A DNA stretch of 64,000 bases from contig RQTK01000163.1 in the NCBI GenBank assembly GCA_003991915.1, positions 8,825-72,824 on the forward strand, in the 5' to 3' direction. This DNA comes from Elysia chlorotica. Taxonomy: Eukaryota; Mollusca; Gastropoda; Plakobranchidae. This document shows, piece after piece, positions 50,901-54,687 of this stretch (the first letter of the stretch is position 1; every line of letters begins with the position of its first letter). Both the position numbers and the translations under genes were made by a program. The notes under the pieces were generated by a model. The model was not told the DNA's origin. It saw only the letters and a program-made list of their open reading frames with translations, and ran no database searches.

Positions 50901-51116
50901 ATAGTGCACCCATGTCTTCACTTTGAGCTTGCCGATGACAGAGTGATTCCAAACAGTCAACACAAATATGCAAACCAGGGCCAAGAAGGCGTGAGGTATG
51001 ATGTTCAGGACATCAACAAAGCACTCATTTTTAACCACACCATCCTTAACACTCATTGCATTCTTCTCGGAGCCACAAAATCCCATTTTGGAATAATTTG
51101 AACTTTGAGAATCCAT
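14536..51116 (-). CDS. ABCC8/ABCC9-like: Sulfonylurea receptor-like ABC transporter (SUR, ABCC8/ABCC9 type), 35 exons found
   Basis: SUR proteins are regulatory subunits of plasma-membrane ATP-sensitive K+ channels and surround Kir6 pores. This gene has the full SUR order. TMD0 opens with MGFCGSEKN and contains [15 protein letters not shown], close to vertebrate SUR1/SUR2. TMD1 follows, then a long Ser-rich linker. NBD1 has Walker [10 protein letters not shown], signature LSGGQKQR and Walker [13 protein letters not shown], with Asp replacing the catalytic Glu as usual in ABCC proteins. TMD2 precedes NBD2, which has Walker [10 protein letters not shown], signature FSVGQRQ, Walker [13 protein letters not shown] and H-loop TIAHRMTT. 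The exons found encode about 1,720 residues; vertebrate SURs have about 1,550-1,580, and the linker explains much of the excess. An in-frame stop lies just upstream of the Met at 51116; the Met ten residues later, which aligns with the vertebrate start, is an alternative. One NBD1 exon and one TMD2 exon are not found, and exon 32 has a one-base deletion. No Kir6 gene is in the window. Confidence 0.93.
15222..15372 (-). mobile_element. Diverged SINE, truncated
   Basis: It matches the tail of the main SINE family on the minus strand, including the ggggatgccagtactcctgcctcagctgg block. It is separate from the plus-strand copy that follows. Confidence 0.6.
15383..15870 (-). repeat. Junction duplication at SUR exon 34 donor, split by a SINE
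   Basis: The segment ending in cctttggctactcacggcaat (the exon 34 donor with six coding bases) occurs at 15696-15748 and again at 15821-15863. The adjoining atatttggcNtgtcattggtctt block occurs at 15383 and 15756. The unit was duplicated, and one copy was later split by the SINE at 15418-15660. Confidence 0.7.
15418..15660 (+). mobile_element. tRNA-derived SINE, full length
   Basis: A box tggtccaggggtagaccat and B box gagttcgagtttc are followed by the conserved tail (ggtatccccgccctgtctcg, gtcttggggaccgtccacaat). The 3' end is rich in AACC units. It is inserted inside a duplicated segment next to SUR exon 34. Confidence 0.85.
15857..16006 (-). CDS. ABCC8/ABCC9-like: SUR exon 34: NBD2 Walker B
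   Basis: It encodes [20 protein letters not shown] with the catalytic Glu, then GRTVITIA. A diverged copy of its last bases and donor lies at 15696-15748. Confidence 0.95.
16028..16083 (+). repeat. (TAA)n microsatellite
   Basis: A run of about 17 TAA units lies immediately upstream (in gene sense) of the SUR exon 34 acceptor. Confidence 0.95.
16622..16671 (-). CDS. ABCC8/ABCC9-like: SUR exon 33: NBD2 signature
   Basis: It encodes [17 protein letters not shown]. The signature reads FSVGQ, where vertebrate SURs have FSQGQ. Confidence 0.93.
17188..17290 (-). pseudogene. ABCC8/ABCC9-like: SUR exon 32: NBD2 with one-base deletion (frameshift)
   Basis: It begins correctly as [15 protein letters not shown] and then shifts frame and meets TGA within about 8 codons. 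Restoring one base at about 17243-17247 (a run of C on the plus strand) gives the expected [19 protein letters not shown]. It also restores the phase into exon 33, which the present 103 bp length does not. A homopolymer sequencing error is as likely as a real mutation. Confidence 0.85.
17300..17930 (+). repeat. Intronic tandem array, ~142 bp unit
   Basis: About 4-5 copies of ctgtaaggctggaaaatgtt...gatgtgatcactctgatatg...ctctttttccactttgca fill the intron between SUR exons 31 and 32. I do not see a splice junction inside the unit. Confidence 0.9.
17979..18166 (-). CDS. ABCC8/ABCC9-like: SUR exon 31: NBD2 Walker A and Q-loop
   Basis: It encodes [19 protein letters not shown] (Walker A) and [16 protein letters not shown] (Q-loop). 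Phase is 0 at the start and 2 at the end. Confidence 0.96.
18920..19050 (-). CDS. ABCC8/ABCC9-like: SUR exon 30: NBD2 start
   Basis: It encodes [19 protein letters not shown] and [17 protein letters not shown], the first strands of NBD2. Confidence 0.94.
19470..19620 (-). mobile_element. Diverged SINE
   Basis: On the minus strand it matches the main family's tail (cctgtccacaatatagtctt...ttggacgctaag). It lies in the intron between SUR exons 29 and 30. Confidence 0.6.
20052..20172 (-). CDS. ABCC8/ABCC9-like: SUR exon 29: TMD2 end
   Basis: It encodes [20 protein letters not shown] and [12 protein letters not shown], the last TMD2 helix and the link to NBD2. Confidence 0.93.
20575..20688 (-). 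CDS. ABCC8/ABCC9-like: SUR exon 28: TMD2
   Basis: It encodes 38 residues with [17 protein letters not shown] and [11 protein letters not shown], two TMD2 helices. Confidence 0.92.
20987..21089 (-). CDS. ABCC8/ABCC9-like: SUR exon 27: TMD2
   Basis: It encodes [19 protein letters not shown], matching the ANRWLEVR motif of ABCC TMD2. The donor is gtatgt. Confidence 0.92.
21095..21175 (+). repeat. Short tandem repeat, ~32 bp unit
   Basis: Three copies of ggtaatagattaaaaagagaaatacat lie directly upstream of the SUR exon 27 acceptor. Confidence 0.85.
21813..21905 (-). CDS. ABCC8/ABCC9-like: SUR exon 26: TMD2
   Basis: It encodes [18 protein letters not shown], the conserved ABCC segment before the next helix. 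Phase is 2 on both sides. Confidence 0.93.
22228..22412 (+). mobile_element. SINE tail, well conserved, 5' truncated
   Basis: It starts at actggttgggtcggtgtcag, runs through the whole conserved tail and ends in repeated AACCC units. The tRNA-like head is absent. Confidence 0.8.
22489..22511 (-). CDS. ABCC8/ABCC9-like: SUR exon 25: 23 nt micro-exon in TMD2
   Basis: With the following exon it encodes [20 protein letters not shown], matching the ABCC YFRxxSRxLxRLD motif. The acceptor is ttaacag and the donor gtaagg. It is too short for ORF finding and was placed from protein similarity and phase. Confidence 0.85.
22622..22691 (-). CDS. ABCC8/ABCC9-like: SUR exon 24: TMD2
   Basis: It encodes [20 protein letters not shown], a hallmark of ABCC TMD2 (SUR has [17 protein letters not shown]). 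It ends in phase 0 after AIDQ. The next ~47 residues expected are not found. Confidence 0.94.
23389..23546 (-). CDS. ABCC8/ABCC9-like: SUR exon 23: TMD2
   Basis: It encodes [20 protein letters not shown] and then [15 protein letters not shown], the ABCC helix before the conserved FFE motif. Confidence 0.92.
24164..24289 (-). CDS. ABCC8/ABCC9-like: SUR exon 22: TMD2
   Basis: It encodes [20 protein letters not shown] and a stretch with two N-glycosylation sequons (NVS, NAT). That fits the extracellular loop at this place in SUR. Its acceptor and first ~26 bases are the seed of the long array at 24240-26440. Confidence 0.92.
24240..26440 (-). repeat. ~25-copy array seeded by SUR exon 22 acceptor
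   Basis: Units of about 80-120 bp each carry (minus sense) ctgttcctgcag followed by GTGCTGTACCATTCCCTGAT, which is the acceptor and first coding bases of exon 22. Two main unit types alternate, one with atatatttggctggcttagat and one with atgttctatctattattcaaaa. A third type near 24775-24830 extends about 54 bases into the exon sequence. Reading frames across the array are repetitive and are not separate genes. Confidence 0.92.
26510..26640 (-). CDS. ABCC8/ABCC9-like: SUR exon 21: start of TMD2
   Basis: It encodes [20 protein letters not shown] and the first hydrophobic helix of TMD2 ([13 protein letters not shown]). Confidence 0.92.
26836..27036 (-). mobile_element. SINE with head and tail
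   Basis: On the minus strand a B-box-like gttcgagccctc is followed by the conserved tail ending in ttggacgctaagcaac. It lies in the intron between SUR exons 20 and 21. Confidence 0.7.
27095..27860 (-). repeat. 4-copy ~205 bp array seeded by SUR exon 20 donor
   Basis: The last ~47 bases of exon 20 (ggctggggaggaagaggctc...gcag), its donor and the following intron are repeated with donors near 27205, 27410, 27616 and 27821; the last is the true one. The copies keep the exon reading frame, giving the repeated peptide [14 protein letters not shown]. In the copy near 27616 the AG before the donor has changed to CG. Confidence 0.92.
27823..27976 (-). CDS. ABCC8/ABCC9-like: SUR exon 20: inter-domain linker
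   Basis: It encodes about 51 residues, acidic towards the end ([14 protein letters not shown]). Vertebrate SUR also has an acidic linker here. Its last ~47 bases and donor are repeated in an array at 27095-27860. Confidence 0.85.
28797..28846 (+). repeat. (GA)n microsatellite
   Basis: It is a GA run of about 24 units. Confidence 0.96.
31540..31700 (+). mobile_element. SINE-like element (copy A)
   Basis: The head gggggcgagcttgtgcaagtggtagag is A-box-like. It is followed by a diverged tail with tataatgtgactcgagccatggtatccccgcact. Confidence 0.6.
31715..31985 (-). mobile_element. Decayed LINE reverse-transcriptase tail (copy A)
   Basis: This is the diverged counterpart of 34250-34515 in the first 2.6 kb unit. 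Its frame is broken by small indels. Confidence 0.6.
32045..32115 (+). mobile_element. tRNA-like SINE head, second family (copy A)
   Basis: A box ttagctcagtaggtagtgct and a B-box-like gagactggaacctc resemble the element at 10858-10980. Confidence 0.55.
34095..34260 (+). mobile_element. SINE-like element (copy B)
   Basis: It is the counterpart of 31540-31700 in the second 2.6 kb unit. Confidence 0.6.
34250..34515 (-). mobile_element. Non-LTR retrotransposon fragment (reverse transcriptase C-terminal end)
   Basis: An open frame of about 85 codons contains [19 protein letters not shown] and KEWTG, followed by LAQDRLVWK. The RGRPxxxWxDxIxxWTG pattern is typical of the region just after the reverse transcriptase domain in many LINE-type elements. 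The catalytic domain itself is absent. Confidence 0.65.
34600..34682 (+). mobile_element. tRNA-like SINE head, second family (copy B)
   Basis: It is the counterpart of 32045-32115 in the second 2.6 kb unit. Confidence 0.55.
35774..35918 (+). repeat. GA-rich microsatellite
   Basis: GA runs with GATA interruptions lie next to the SUR exon 19 donor. They produce spurious Ser/Leu-rich frames on the other strand. Confidence 0.95.
35991..36132 (-). CDS. ABCC8/ABCC9-like: SUR exon 19: inter-domain linker
   Basis: It encodes about 48 Gly/Ser-rich residues (for example [20 protein letters not shown]) and ends in a Ser run. There is no sequence match to vertebrate SUR, but the phases are intact on both sides. 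Confidence 0.8.
36723..36847 (-). CDS. ABCC8/ABCC9-like: SUR exon 18: end of NBD1
   Basis: It encodes [20 protein letters not shown], the last NBD1 strands. A charged helix ([16 protein letters not shown]) follows. Confidence 0.9.
37421..37558 (-). CDS. ABCC8/ABCC9-like: SUR exon 17: NBD1 Walker B and switch region
   Basis: With exon 16 it gives [12 protein letters not shown] (Walker B and D-loop). It then encodes [12 protein letters not shown], with the H-loop His. Confidence 0.94.
37800..38275 (-). mobile_element. Three diverged SINE copies in tandem
   Basis: Three head-to-tail minus-strand matches to the main SINE tail lie at about 37800-37960, 37963-38115 and 38108-38275. Each has the gtccacaat- or tcttgggatcc-type block and the ccccaccttgtttct- or ccctatcttgtctct-type block. 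Confidence 0.6.
38385..38465 (-). CDS. ABCC8/ABCC9-like: SUR exon 16: NBD1 signature
   Basis: It encodes [20 protein letters not shown] and leads into Walker B. It reads only in phase 0, while exon 15 ends in phase 2, so an exon of 3n+1 bases is missing between them. Confidence 0.94.
38814..38985 (+). repeat. AAC/AAT trinucleotide microsatellite
   Basis: AAC runs with ACA/ATA interruptions are followed by AAT runs. The repeat sits in the SUR intron between exons 15 and 16, where an exon appears to be missing. Confidence 0.95.
39160..39255 (-). CDS. ABCC8/ABCC9-like: SUR exon 15: NBD1 Q-loop
   Basis: It encodes [20 protein letters not shown], containing the Q-loop (AQRPW). It ends in phase 2, which does not fit the start phase of the next exon found. 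Confidence 0.93.
39593..39698 (-). CDS. ABCC8/ABCC9-like: SUR exon 14: NBD1 Walker A
   Basis: It encodes [20 protein letters not shown], with a complete Walker A (GPVGSGKSS), followed by [10 protein letters not shown]. Confidence 0.95.
39875..40285 (-). repeat. ~170 bp duplication spanning SUR exon 13 donor
   Basis: The donor-side block ttaccttgtggaatcttgac occurs at the true junction near 40262-40280 and again near 40088-40110. The following intron (tataaagata...caatgtatgggtaaaaacaagag...gacaagttag) is repeated with it. An intron-only third part begins near 39880. Confidence 0.8.
40264..40443 (-). CDS. ABCC8/ABCC9-like: SUR exon 13: linker end and NBD1 start
   Basis: It encodes 60 residues. 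[19 protein letters not shown] is linker, and [10 protein letters not shown] with [11 protein letters not shown] is the first strands of NBD1. Its last ~18 bases and donor are duplicated downstream in the intron. Confidence 0.92.
40452..40945 (+). repeat. Intronic tandem array, ~165 bp unit
   Basis: Three copies of cacagaggtaaataaaatatcgctt...gctcatcaattttctgt lie against the acceptor of SUR exon 13. The repeat starts within a few bases of the splice site but does not clearly include coding bases. Confidence 0.85.
41641..42100 (-). CDS. ABCC8/ABCC9-like: SUR exon 12: long linker between TMD1 and NBD1
   Basis: It encodes 153 residues rich in Ser, Pro, Gln and charged residues (for example [12 protein letters not shown] and [11 protein letters not shown]). 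It has no helices or ABC motifs. It lies between TMD1 and NBD1, where vertebrate SUR has a much shorter linker. RKSSAP resembles a basophilic kinase site (inference). Confidence 0.85.
42532..42696 (-). CDS. ABCC8/ABCC9-like: SUR exon 11: end of TMD1 and start of linker
   Basis: It encodes 55 residues. [20 protein letters not shown] matches the conserved end of ABCC TMD1, and the linker begins after it. Confidence 0.9.
42785..42945 (-). mobile_element. Diverged SINE
   Basis: It matches the main family's tail on the minus strand (cgtccacaatatagcccttatagtgctgacattgg). It lies in the intron between SUR exons 10 and 11. Confidence 0.65.
43284..43382 (-). CDS. ABCC8/ABCC9-like: SUR exon 10: TMD1
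   Basis: It encodes 33 residues with [16 protein letters not shown]. The donor after CTCCAG (gttggc) was chosen because it keeps the segment length equal to vertebrate SUR. Confidence 0.85.
43400..43890 (+). repeat. Intronic tandem array, ~150 bp unit
   Basis: About 3.5 copies of taaagctacatataaatttaag...ttgatggctatactgatacatgaagt...gggtttttctcc lie upstream of the SUR exon 10 acceptor. Confidence 0.85.
43969..44009 (-). CDS. ABCC8/ABCC9-like: SUR exon 9: TMD1, short exon
   Basis: This 41 nt exon encodes [14 protein letters not shown] across the junction with exon 8. The splice sites are good and the phase is restored. Confidence 0.85.
44414..44576 (-). CDS. ABCC8/ABCC9-like: SUR exon 8: TMD1
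   Basis: It encodes [20 protein letters not shown], the ABCC coupling segment (SUR has NEMLRGIKLLKLYAWE). The donor is gtaagt, in phase 1. Confidence 0.93.
45074..45208 (-). CDS. ABCC8/ABCC9-like: SUR exon 7: TMD1
   Basis: It encodes 45 residues with two hydrophobic stretches around [20 protein letters not shown]. The acceptor and first ~12 coding bases are repeated several times upstream. Confidence 0.92.
45193..45470 (-). repeat. ~54 bp array carrying SUR exon 7 acceptor
   Basis: The block ccaaaaccacctgagatcat (the first ~12 coding bases, AG and upstream intron) occurs at the true acceptor near 45200 and again near 45249, 45307, 45359 and 45409. The copies are progressively diverged. Confidence 0.88.
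45570..45672 (+). mobile_element. SINE tail fragment
   Basis: It is the highly conserved 3' half of the main family (gtcagacgtccgtcttgggg...gatgttggacgttaaaaccaac). It lies next to the donor of SUR exon 6. Confidence 0.75.
45684..45839 (-). CDS. ABCC8/ABCC9-like: SUR exon 6: TMD1
   Basis: It encodes 52 residues with [20 protein letters not shown] and YTWALPVQ. A partial copy of its first ~20 bases with the acceptor lies upstream at 45948-46005. Confidence 0.92.
45820..46010 (-). repeat. Two-copy duplication spanning SUR exon 6 acceptor
   Basis: The true junction, aaaaccatcgtctggggaggaataagcaa, is echoed at 45960-45995 as aaaaccattgtcttgggaggaattagcaa. The second copy keeps about 20 coding-like bases (TMVFCNAL against TMVFSKTL). 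Confidence 0.78.
46098..47755. mobile_element. Candidate DNA transposon bounded by short inverted repeats
   Basis: The 13 bp catagctgccaac at 46098-46110 is present in inverse orientation as gttggcagctatg at about 47743-47755. The right ~480 bp is strikingly CpG-rich compared with the intron and has repeated TACGTAT/ATACGTA motifs near its end. There is no transposase frame, so it would be non-autonomous. No clear target-site duplication is visible. Confidence 0.4.
46470..46572 (-). mobile_element. tRNA-like SINE head
   Basis: On the minus strand ggggcgaactggctcaagtg is A-box-like and gtttgaggcc is B-box-like. It lies inside the candidate inverted-repeat element. Confidence 0.5.
47952..48104 (-). 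CDS. ABCC8/ABCC9-like: SUR exon 5: TMD1
   Basis: It encodes 51 residues with [20 protein letters not shown] and [11 protein letters not shown], the ABCC intracellular-loop region. Confidence 0.92.
48686..48916 (-). CDS. ABCC8/ABCC9-like: SUR exon 4: TMD1
   Basis: It encodes 77 residues with [19 protein letters not shown], the counterpart of the SUR segment that precedes the second TMD1 helix pair. A polar stretch ([16 protein letters not shown]) follows. Confidence 0.92.
49287..49343 (-). CDS. ABCC8/ABCC9-like: SUR exon 3: TMD1
   Basis: It encodes 19 residues ([19 protein letters not shown]) and joins in phase 0 on both sides. Confidence 0.88.
49385..49515 (-). mobile_element. SINE fragment
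   Basis: It matches the middle of the main family on the minus strand (gagacaagagtcatggtatcccctccctgtcttg). An internal deletion removes the usual gtcttggggcccg block. Confidence 0.65.
49833..50012 (-). CDS. ABCC8/ABCC9-like: SUR exon 2: L0 linker and start of TMD1
   Basis: It encodes 60 residues including [10 protein letters not shown] and [17 protein letters not shown]. These align with the L0 region (lasso) and first TMD1 helix of SUR. Confidence 0.92.
50316..50355 (+). repeat. GA-rich microsatellite
   Basis: It is a short GA run with single interruptions. Confidence 0.9.
50366..50465 (+). mobile_element. SINE tail fragment
   Basis: It contains ctgtgtggcagcacataaaa and gatgttggacattaagaaaccaac, the 3' half of the main family. 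It lies just past the donor of SUR exon 1. Confidence 0.65.
50523..51116 (-). CDS. ABCC8/ABCC9-like: SUR exon 1: start codon and TMD0
   Basis: It encodes 198 residues containing the TMD0 helices, with [24 protein letters not shown] and [11 protein letters not shown] as SUR-like landmarks. In vertebrate SUR, TMD0 contacts the Kir6 subunit. The donor is CCAG before gtgggt. Confidence 0.93.
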
Positions 51117-54100
51117 ATGGCAAACAAATATGAGCCTTTAAGGATAACAAACAATTTTACAGGAACGAAACAACATTTTTCTTATGAAGTTATTTTCCAT
51201 CTGCCTGTTGTTTTTTGAAAACAAAGATCTGTGACAAAAGGCTACAATAACTTGAAAACTTTCCATCACCTTGCAAAAGCTTAGAGTTAGAGTTAACGTC
51301 AGGAAAGTTCATCATGCTGCTTTTTAAGTTGGCAAACCATTTAGTAGAGCAATAACTGTTATTTTCTTGCAGGTACTTGTTTTGTCCATTTCTCATAAAA
51401 CAGAATACATGTACTCTGGAAAGAAAATTTAAATATCAGACCAATTAAAATATATCACACAGACAGGCATTAAAATATTTAAAAATTAAAAACTAAGAGA
51501 CAATAATTACAACTAGGAGGAATGATAATGTGTGCCTTATAATGAAATTATCAGCATTATTTTTACGCAAGTTTAAAATAAAATCGAAATTCACAAGTCT
51601 CATAGTTATTGTAGTAAGAGATAGAATCTAAATCCAGAGAGGGCACTGTGGGTACACCTAAACAAGGACTTCTAAAACTCTAACGGTATTTTTAGCTGGC
51701 AATTAAAAATTGCCCTCAGTCCATGGTCTAAGCTTGAAGTATTGTAATGTGCCGTCTACTTTTTTTTGGTGTTATAAGAAATTTAACTTAAAATTCATTG
51801 CATATATATTTTAATTGAGTATTGACTCCCAGTAACTAGAATTAAGAATACCCTACTAAAACAGTAAAAGATCAACCTCAAGACATACCTATTTAAAAAG
51901 CACATTGGGGTAAGGCAGCAAACTGGTTACCCCTCCTCAAGGAGTTTGAGTCTATATATGTTTATAAGCACAATATATCTACCGGTAGAGTGTTTCTGTC
52001 AAAATTGTGATGCATTCTGCATTGTTAGTAGGCTATGATACTAATATAGGCCTGCACAATATACGCACAATATATCTACAGGTAGAGTGTTTCTGTCAAA
52101 ATTTTGATTTCACACTTTATATAATTCACTTGAGACATATAAAACATTTTACAGTACATCTATAAATAGATTCTATATGCCTAGCCCATTTAATCTATAG
52201 ACATTTCTCCTTCCCTCCCCTTTTCCCAGATTGACAGATTCTGGTTAGATTAGATAGTATTGAATCTAGGACTACATTCCAGTTCTAATTTATTGCTTTT
52301 CATATTATAATTAGAGTTCTAGATACAGATCTAAAGCAAAATCTAGATCCTGATCTAAATCTCAGTGTATATCCCACCGAACTCAGTAGGCTAAATCTTT
52401 TGATTCCTAGCTAGTTTGTAGGCTAGATCAAGATTAATTTAGATCGATAGATTAGGGTTAGGAGCAAGATTTTATTGAACATCCTGCGGATATTTCTTTA
52501 AACTCAACTAATTATTGCAGTTACAACAAAACAAACAAACAAGCTGGGAACGCAATTGGTCTATTCTTTGGTTAAAATACTTGGAGTTAAGTATTTATCG
52601 AGCCTAGGCCTAGCCCATTGTTTTGGTGCAGAAGCCGGAGTCCGGAAATACTCTTGCACTGTAAAACCAAGATTAATCTAGATCTAGGCCTTGCCAGGAG
52701 GAAAGTAATTTATCGTTAATTCATACATAAATATCTTAAACTGCTACCGATTTAAATGTGGATAATCTCGTAACGTTTTTATTAAATTAAGTTTATCTTT
52801 ACATCAAATTACTAAAGTGTTCATCATAATGAGATTTATAGCTGAAATGTATATTTTTTCTCTGAAATACATATAATGTTTATTTGGCATATTGACATTT
52901 ATTTTCCTCAGAAAGAAAATAATCAACATCATTGATTCATAATAATTTCTCCCTTCAAACAACGAACTTCCGTTAAAAATCATGGCATAAACGTCTATCT
53001 ATAACTAGAATCAGTCTACGTCTAGATCTAAAGCCTGCGTGAAATTTATGGTAAAAAAATCACACGTATCACTCTGTCTTAGGTAAGTACGAATGGTTTG
53101 ATGGAGATCTAAAATCTAGACACTACACCATTATCTGATTCTCAGGGTATAAACGTGACATTGGTTTCATTCGTTTTGTTTACCTTTAGGTAGGCTAGAT
53201 CTCTAGATCTAGTTTGTTACTTTGTAGCAAATCAGTTCAGGATATGTTCTATTCATCCTCTCCAAATTATACGTCGTGGGACTAGAATCTAGGCTACTGT
53301 AATAATATTCTGCATTATGGCTACGCTACCTTAAGTGCTGACCACAGGATATGAGGTTTTGCAGGAGCATGAACACTAAATAGAAAAGTAGGCTAATTTA
53401 AAAAATGTACACATTCAAGACAACAAAATTCCTTTTCCATTACAACGTAAGTTTAGAACAAGTTCATGATTGATATTTTGCCTAAAATTTCCCAAAAGTT
53501 CCTGCCATATGACACCAGACAAGCACCTAAAAAAAATAGATGCTCTTTGTGCACTTCCGAAGGGCTGTTTGAAAGTGCTTCTGTGAATCTCGATATCTTG
53601 TGGTATTGGCTACTATAGCAGGCTAGACACAGTTTTTGTGGTGGCTCAAGGCCAAGCACTTAAGTCTCAAGTTTAGGGTGTAAAGTAAGAGTGCATACTA
53701 TAATGTAACTAATGTAGATCTAACTCTCGCCATTGCACCCATGGATTCTTATGCTTCTACTTCTAGGTCATATTTGTGCAACTGGCAGATTTCACAAAAT
53801 GAACCCAGAAATATCTCAATTTTGGATAGGGGAAAATGTTCAGCAATATAGTTACATTATACATCAAATTAAAGGCATTTAAACGTTGGTTCTTTCACTG
53901 TGCTAAAATTTGCACTTTTCGAAAAATTTGAATTTGATGTTTGCTAAATAACATCAATAATTTTAGTCCTGGGTTTGATGAAGGTAAGTGAAGTGTTGTT
54001 GCATACGAGTTACTTTTTTTTTTAAACGTAGATTAAATTTGTTCTAATAATTATTTTAATTTCAAGATTGGAGGCTTCTTAAAATTAATAAATACATTTG

Positions 54101-54438
54101 CAACATTAAAACATTTTTAAAGACATCAAAACTAATGCGTAAAAATAGATATATTCAAATGTTAAGTTATTTCCCTTGATCCTTAAAAATTAATTACCTC
54201 CCATTATTCAATGTAAAACTATGTTTTAAAAAAGACACTTTTTTTAACTTTGATGAATTTCATATTTTTCAGTTTTCTCTAAATTTCAGTTACTTTGTTC
54301 AGGCTATGGGCAAACCAAATTGTTTGCACGGGGAACAACTGTGTCGCTACAAGATTCTTTAGATGGCAGCCTTTCCCAGAATCCCTTGTGGCTGATGTCA
54401 ATCCTTGTGCTATGGTGTTAGCCCCAAGATAGAACAAA
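51117..54438. promoter_or_regulatory. Divergent intergenic region between SUR and BICD-related genes
   Basis: About 3.3 kb separates two gene starts that point away from each other, so promoters and 5' UTRs of both should lie here. I see no convincing TATA box or CpG island. The stretch from about 52,240 to 53,220 is rich in AGATCTAG/CTAGATCT motifs. No coding exon is supported. Confidence 0.5.
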
Positions 54439-54687
54439 ATGTCTGGCTTCCAGTCTCCCACTCGTTCTAACGGCCCTGATGCAGCTGGTGACCATCCGTT
54501 ACTGAATTTTCCAGCGTCTGCTAGTTCGGGCGATCAGAACGAGGACGCAGATGTCTATCAGCGTCTGGCCCAGAAAGAGCGGGATCTGATCCTAGCTGCT
54601 GAACTGGGCAAGGCTCTGTTGGACTCCAATCAAGAGCTGCAGACACAGTATGATCAGACTGTTGAGGAGTATTCGTTAAAAGTAGAG
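54439..54687 (+). CDS. BICDL1-like: BICD-related gene, exon 1: start and CC1-box
   Basis: It encodes 83 residues starting MSGFQSPTRSNGPDAAG. It includes QKERDLILAAELGKALLDSN, the dynein-binding CC1-box. The ATG has A at -3. The donor is GTAGAG before gtttgt. Confidence 0.85.
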
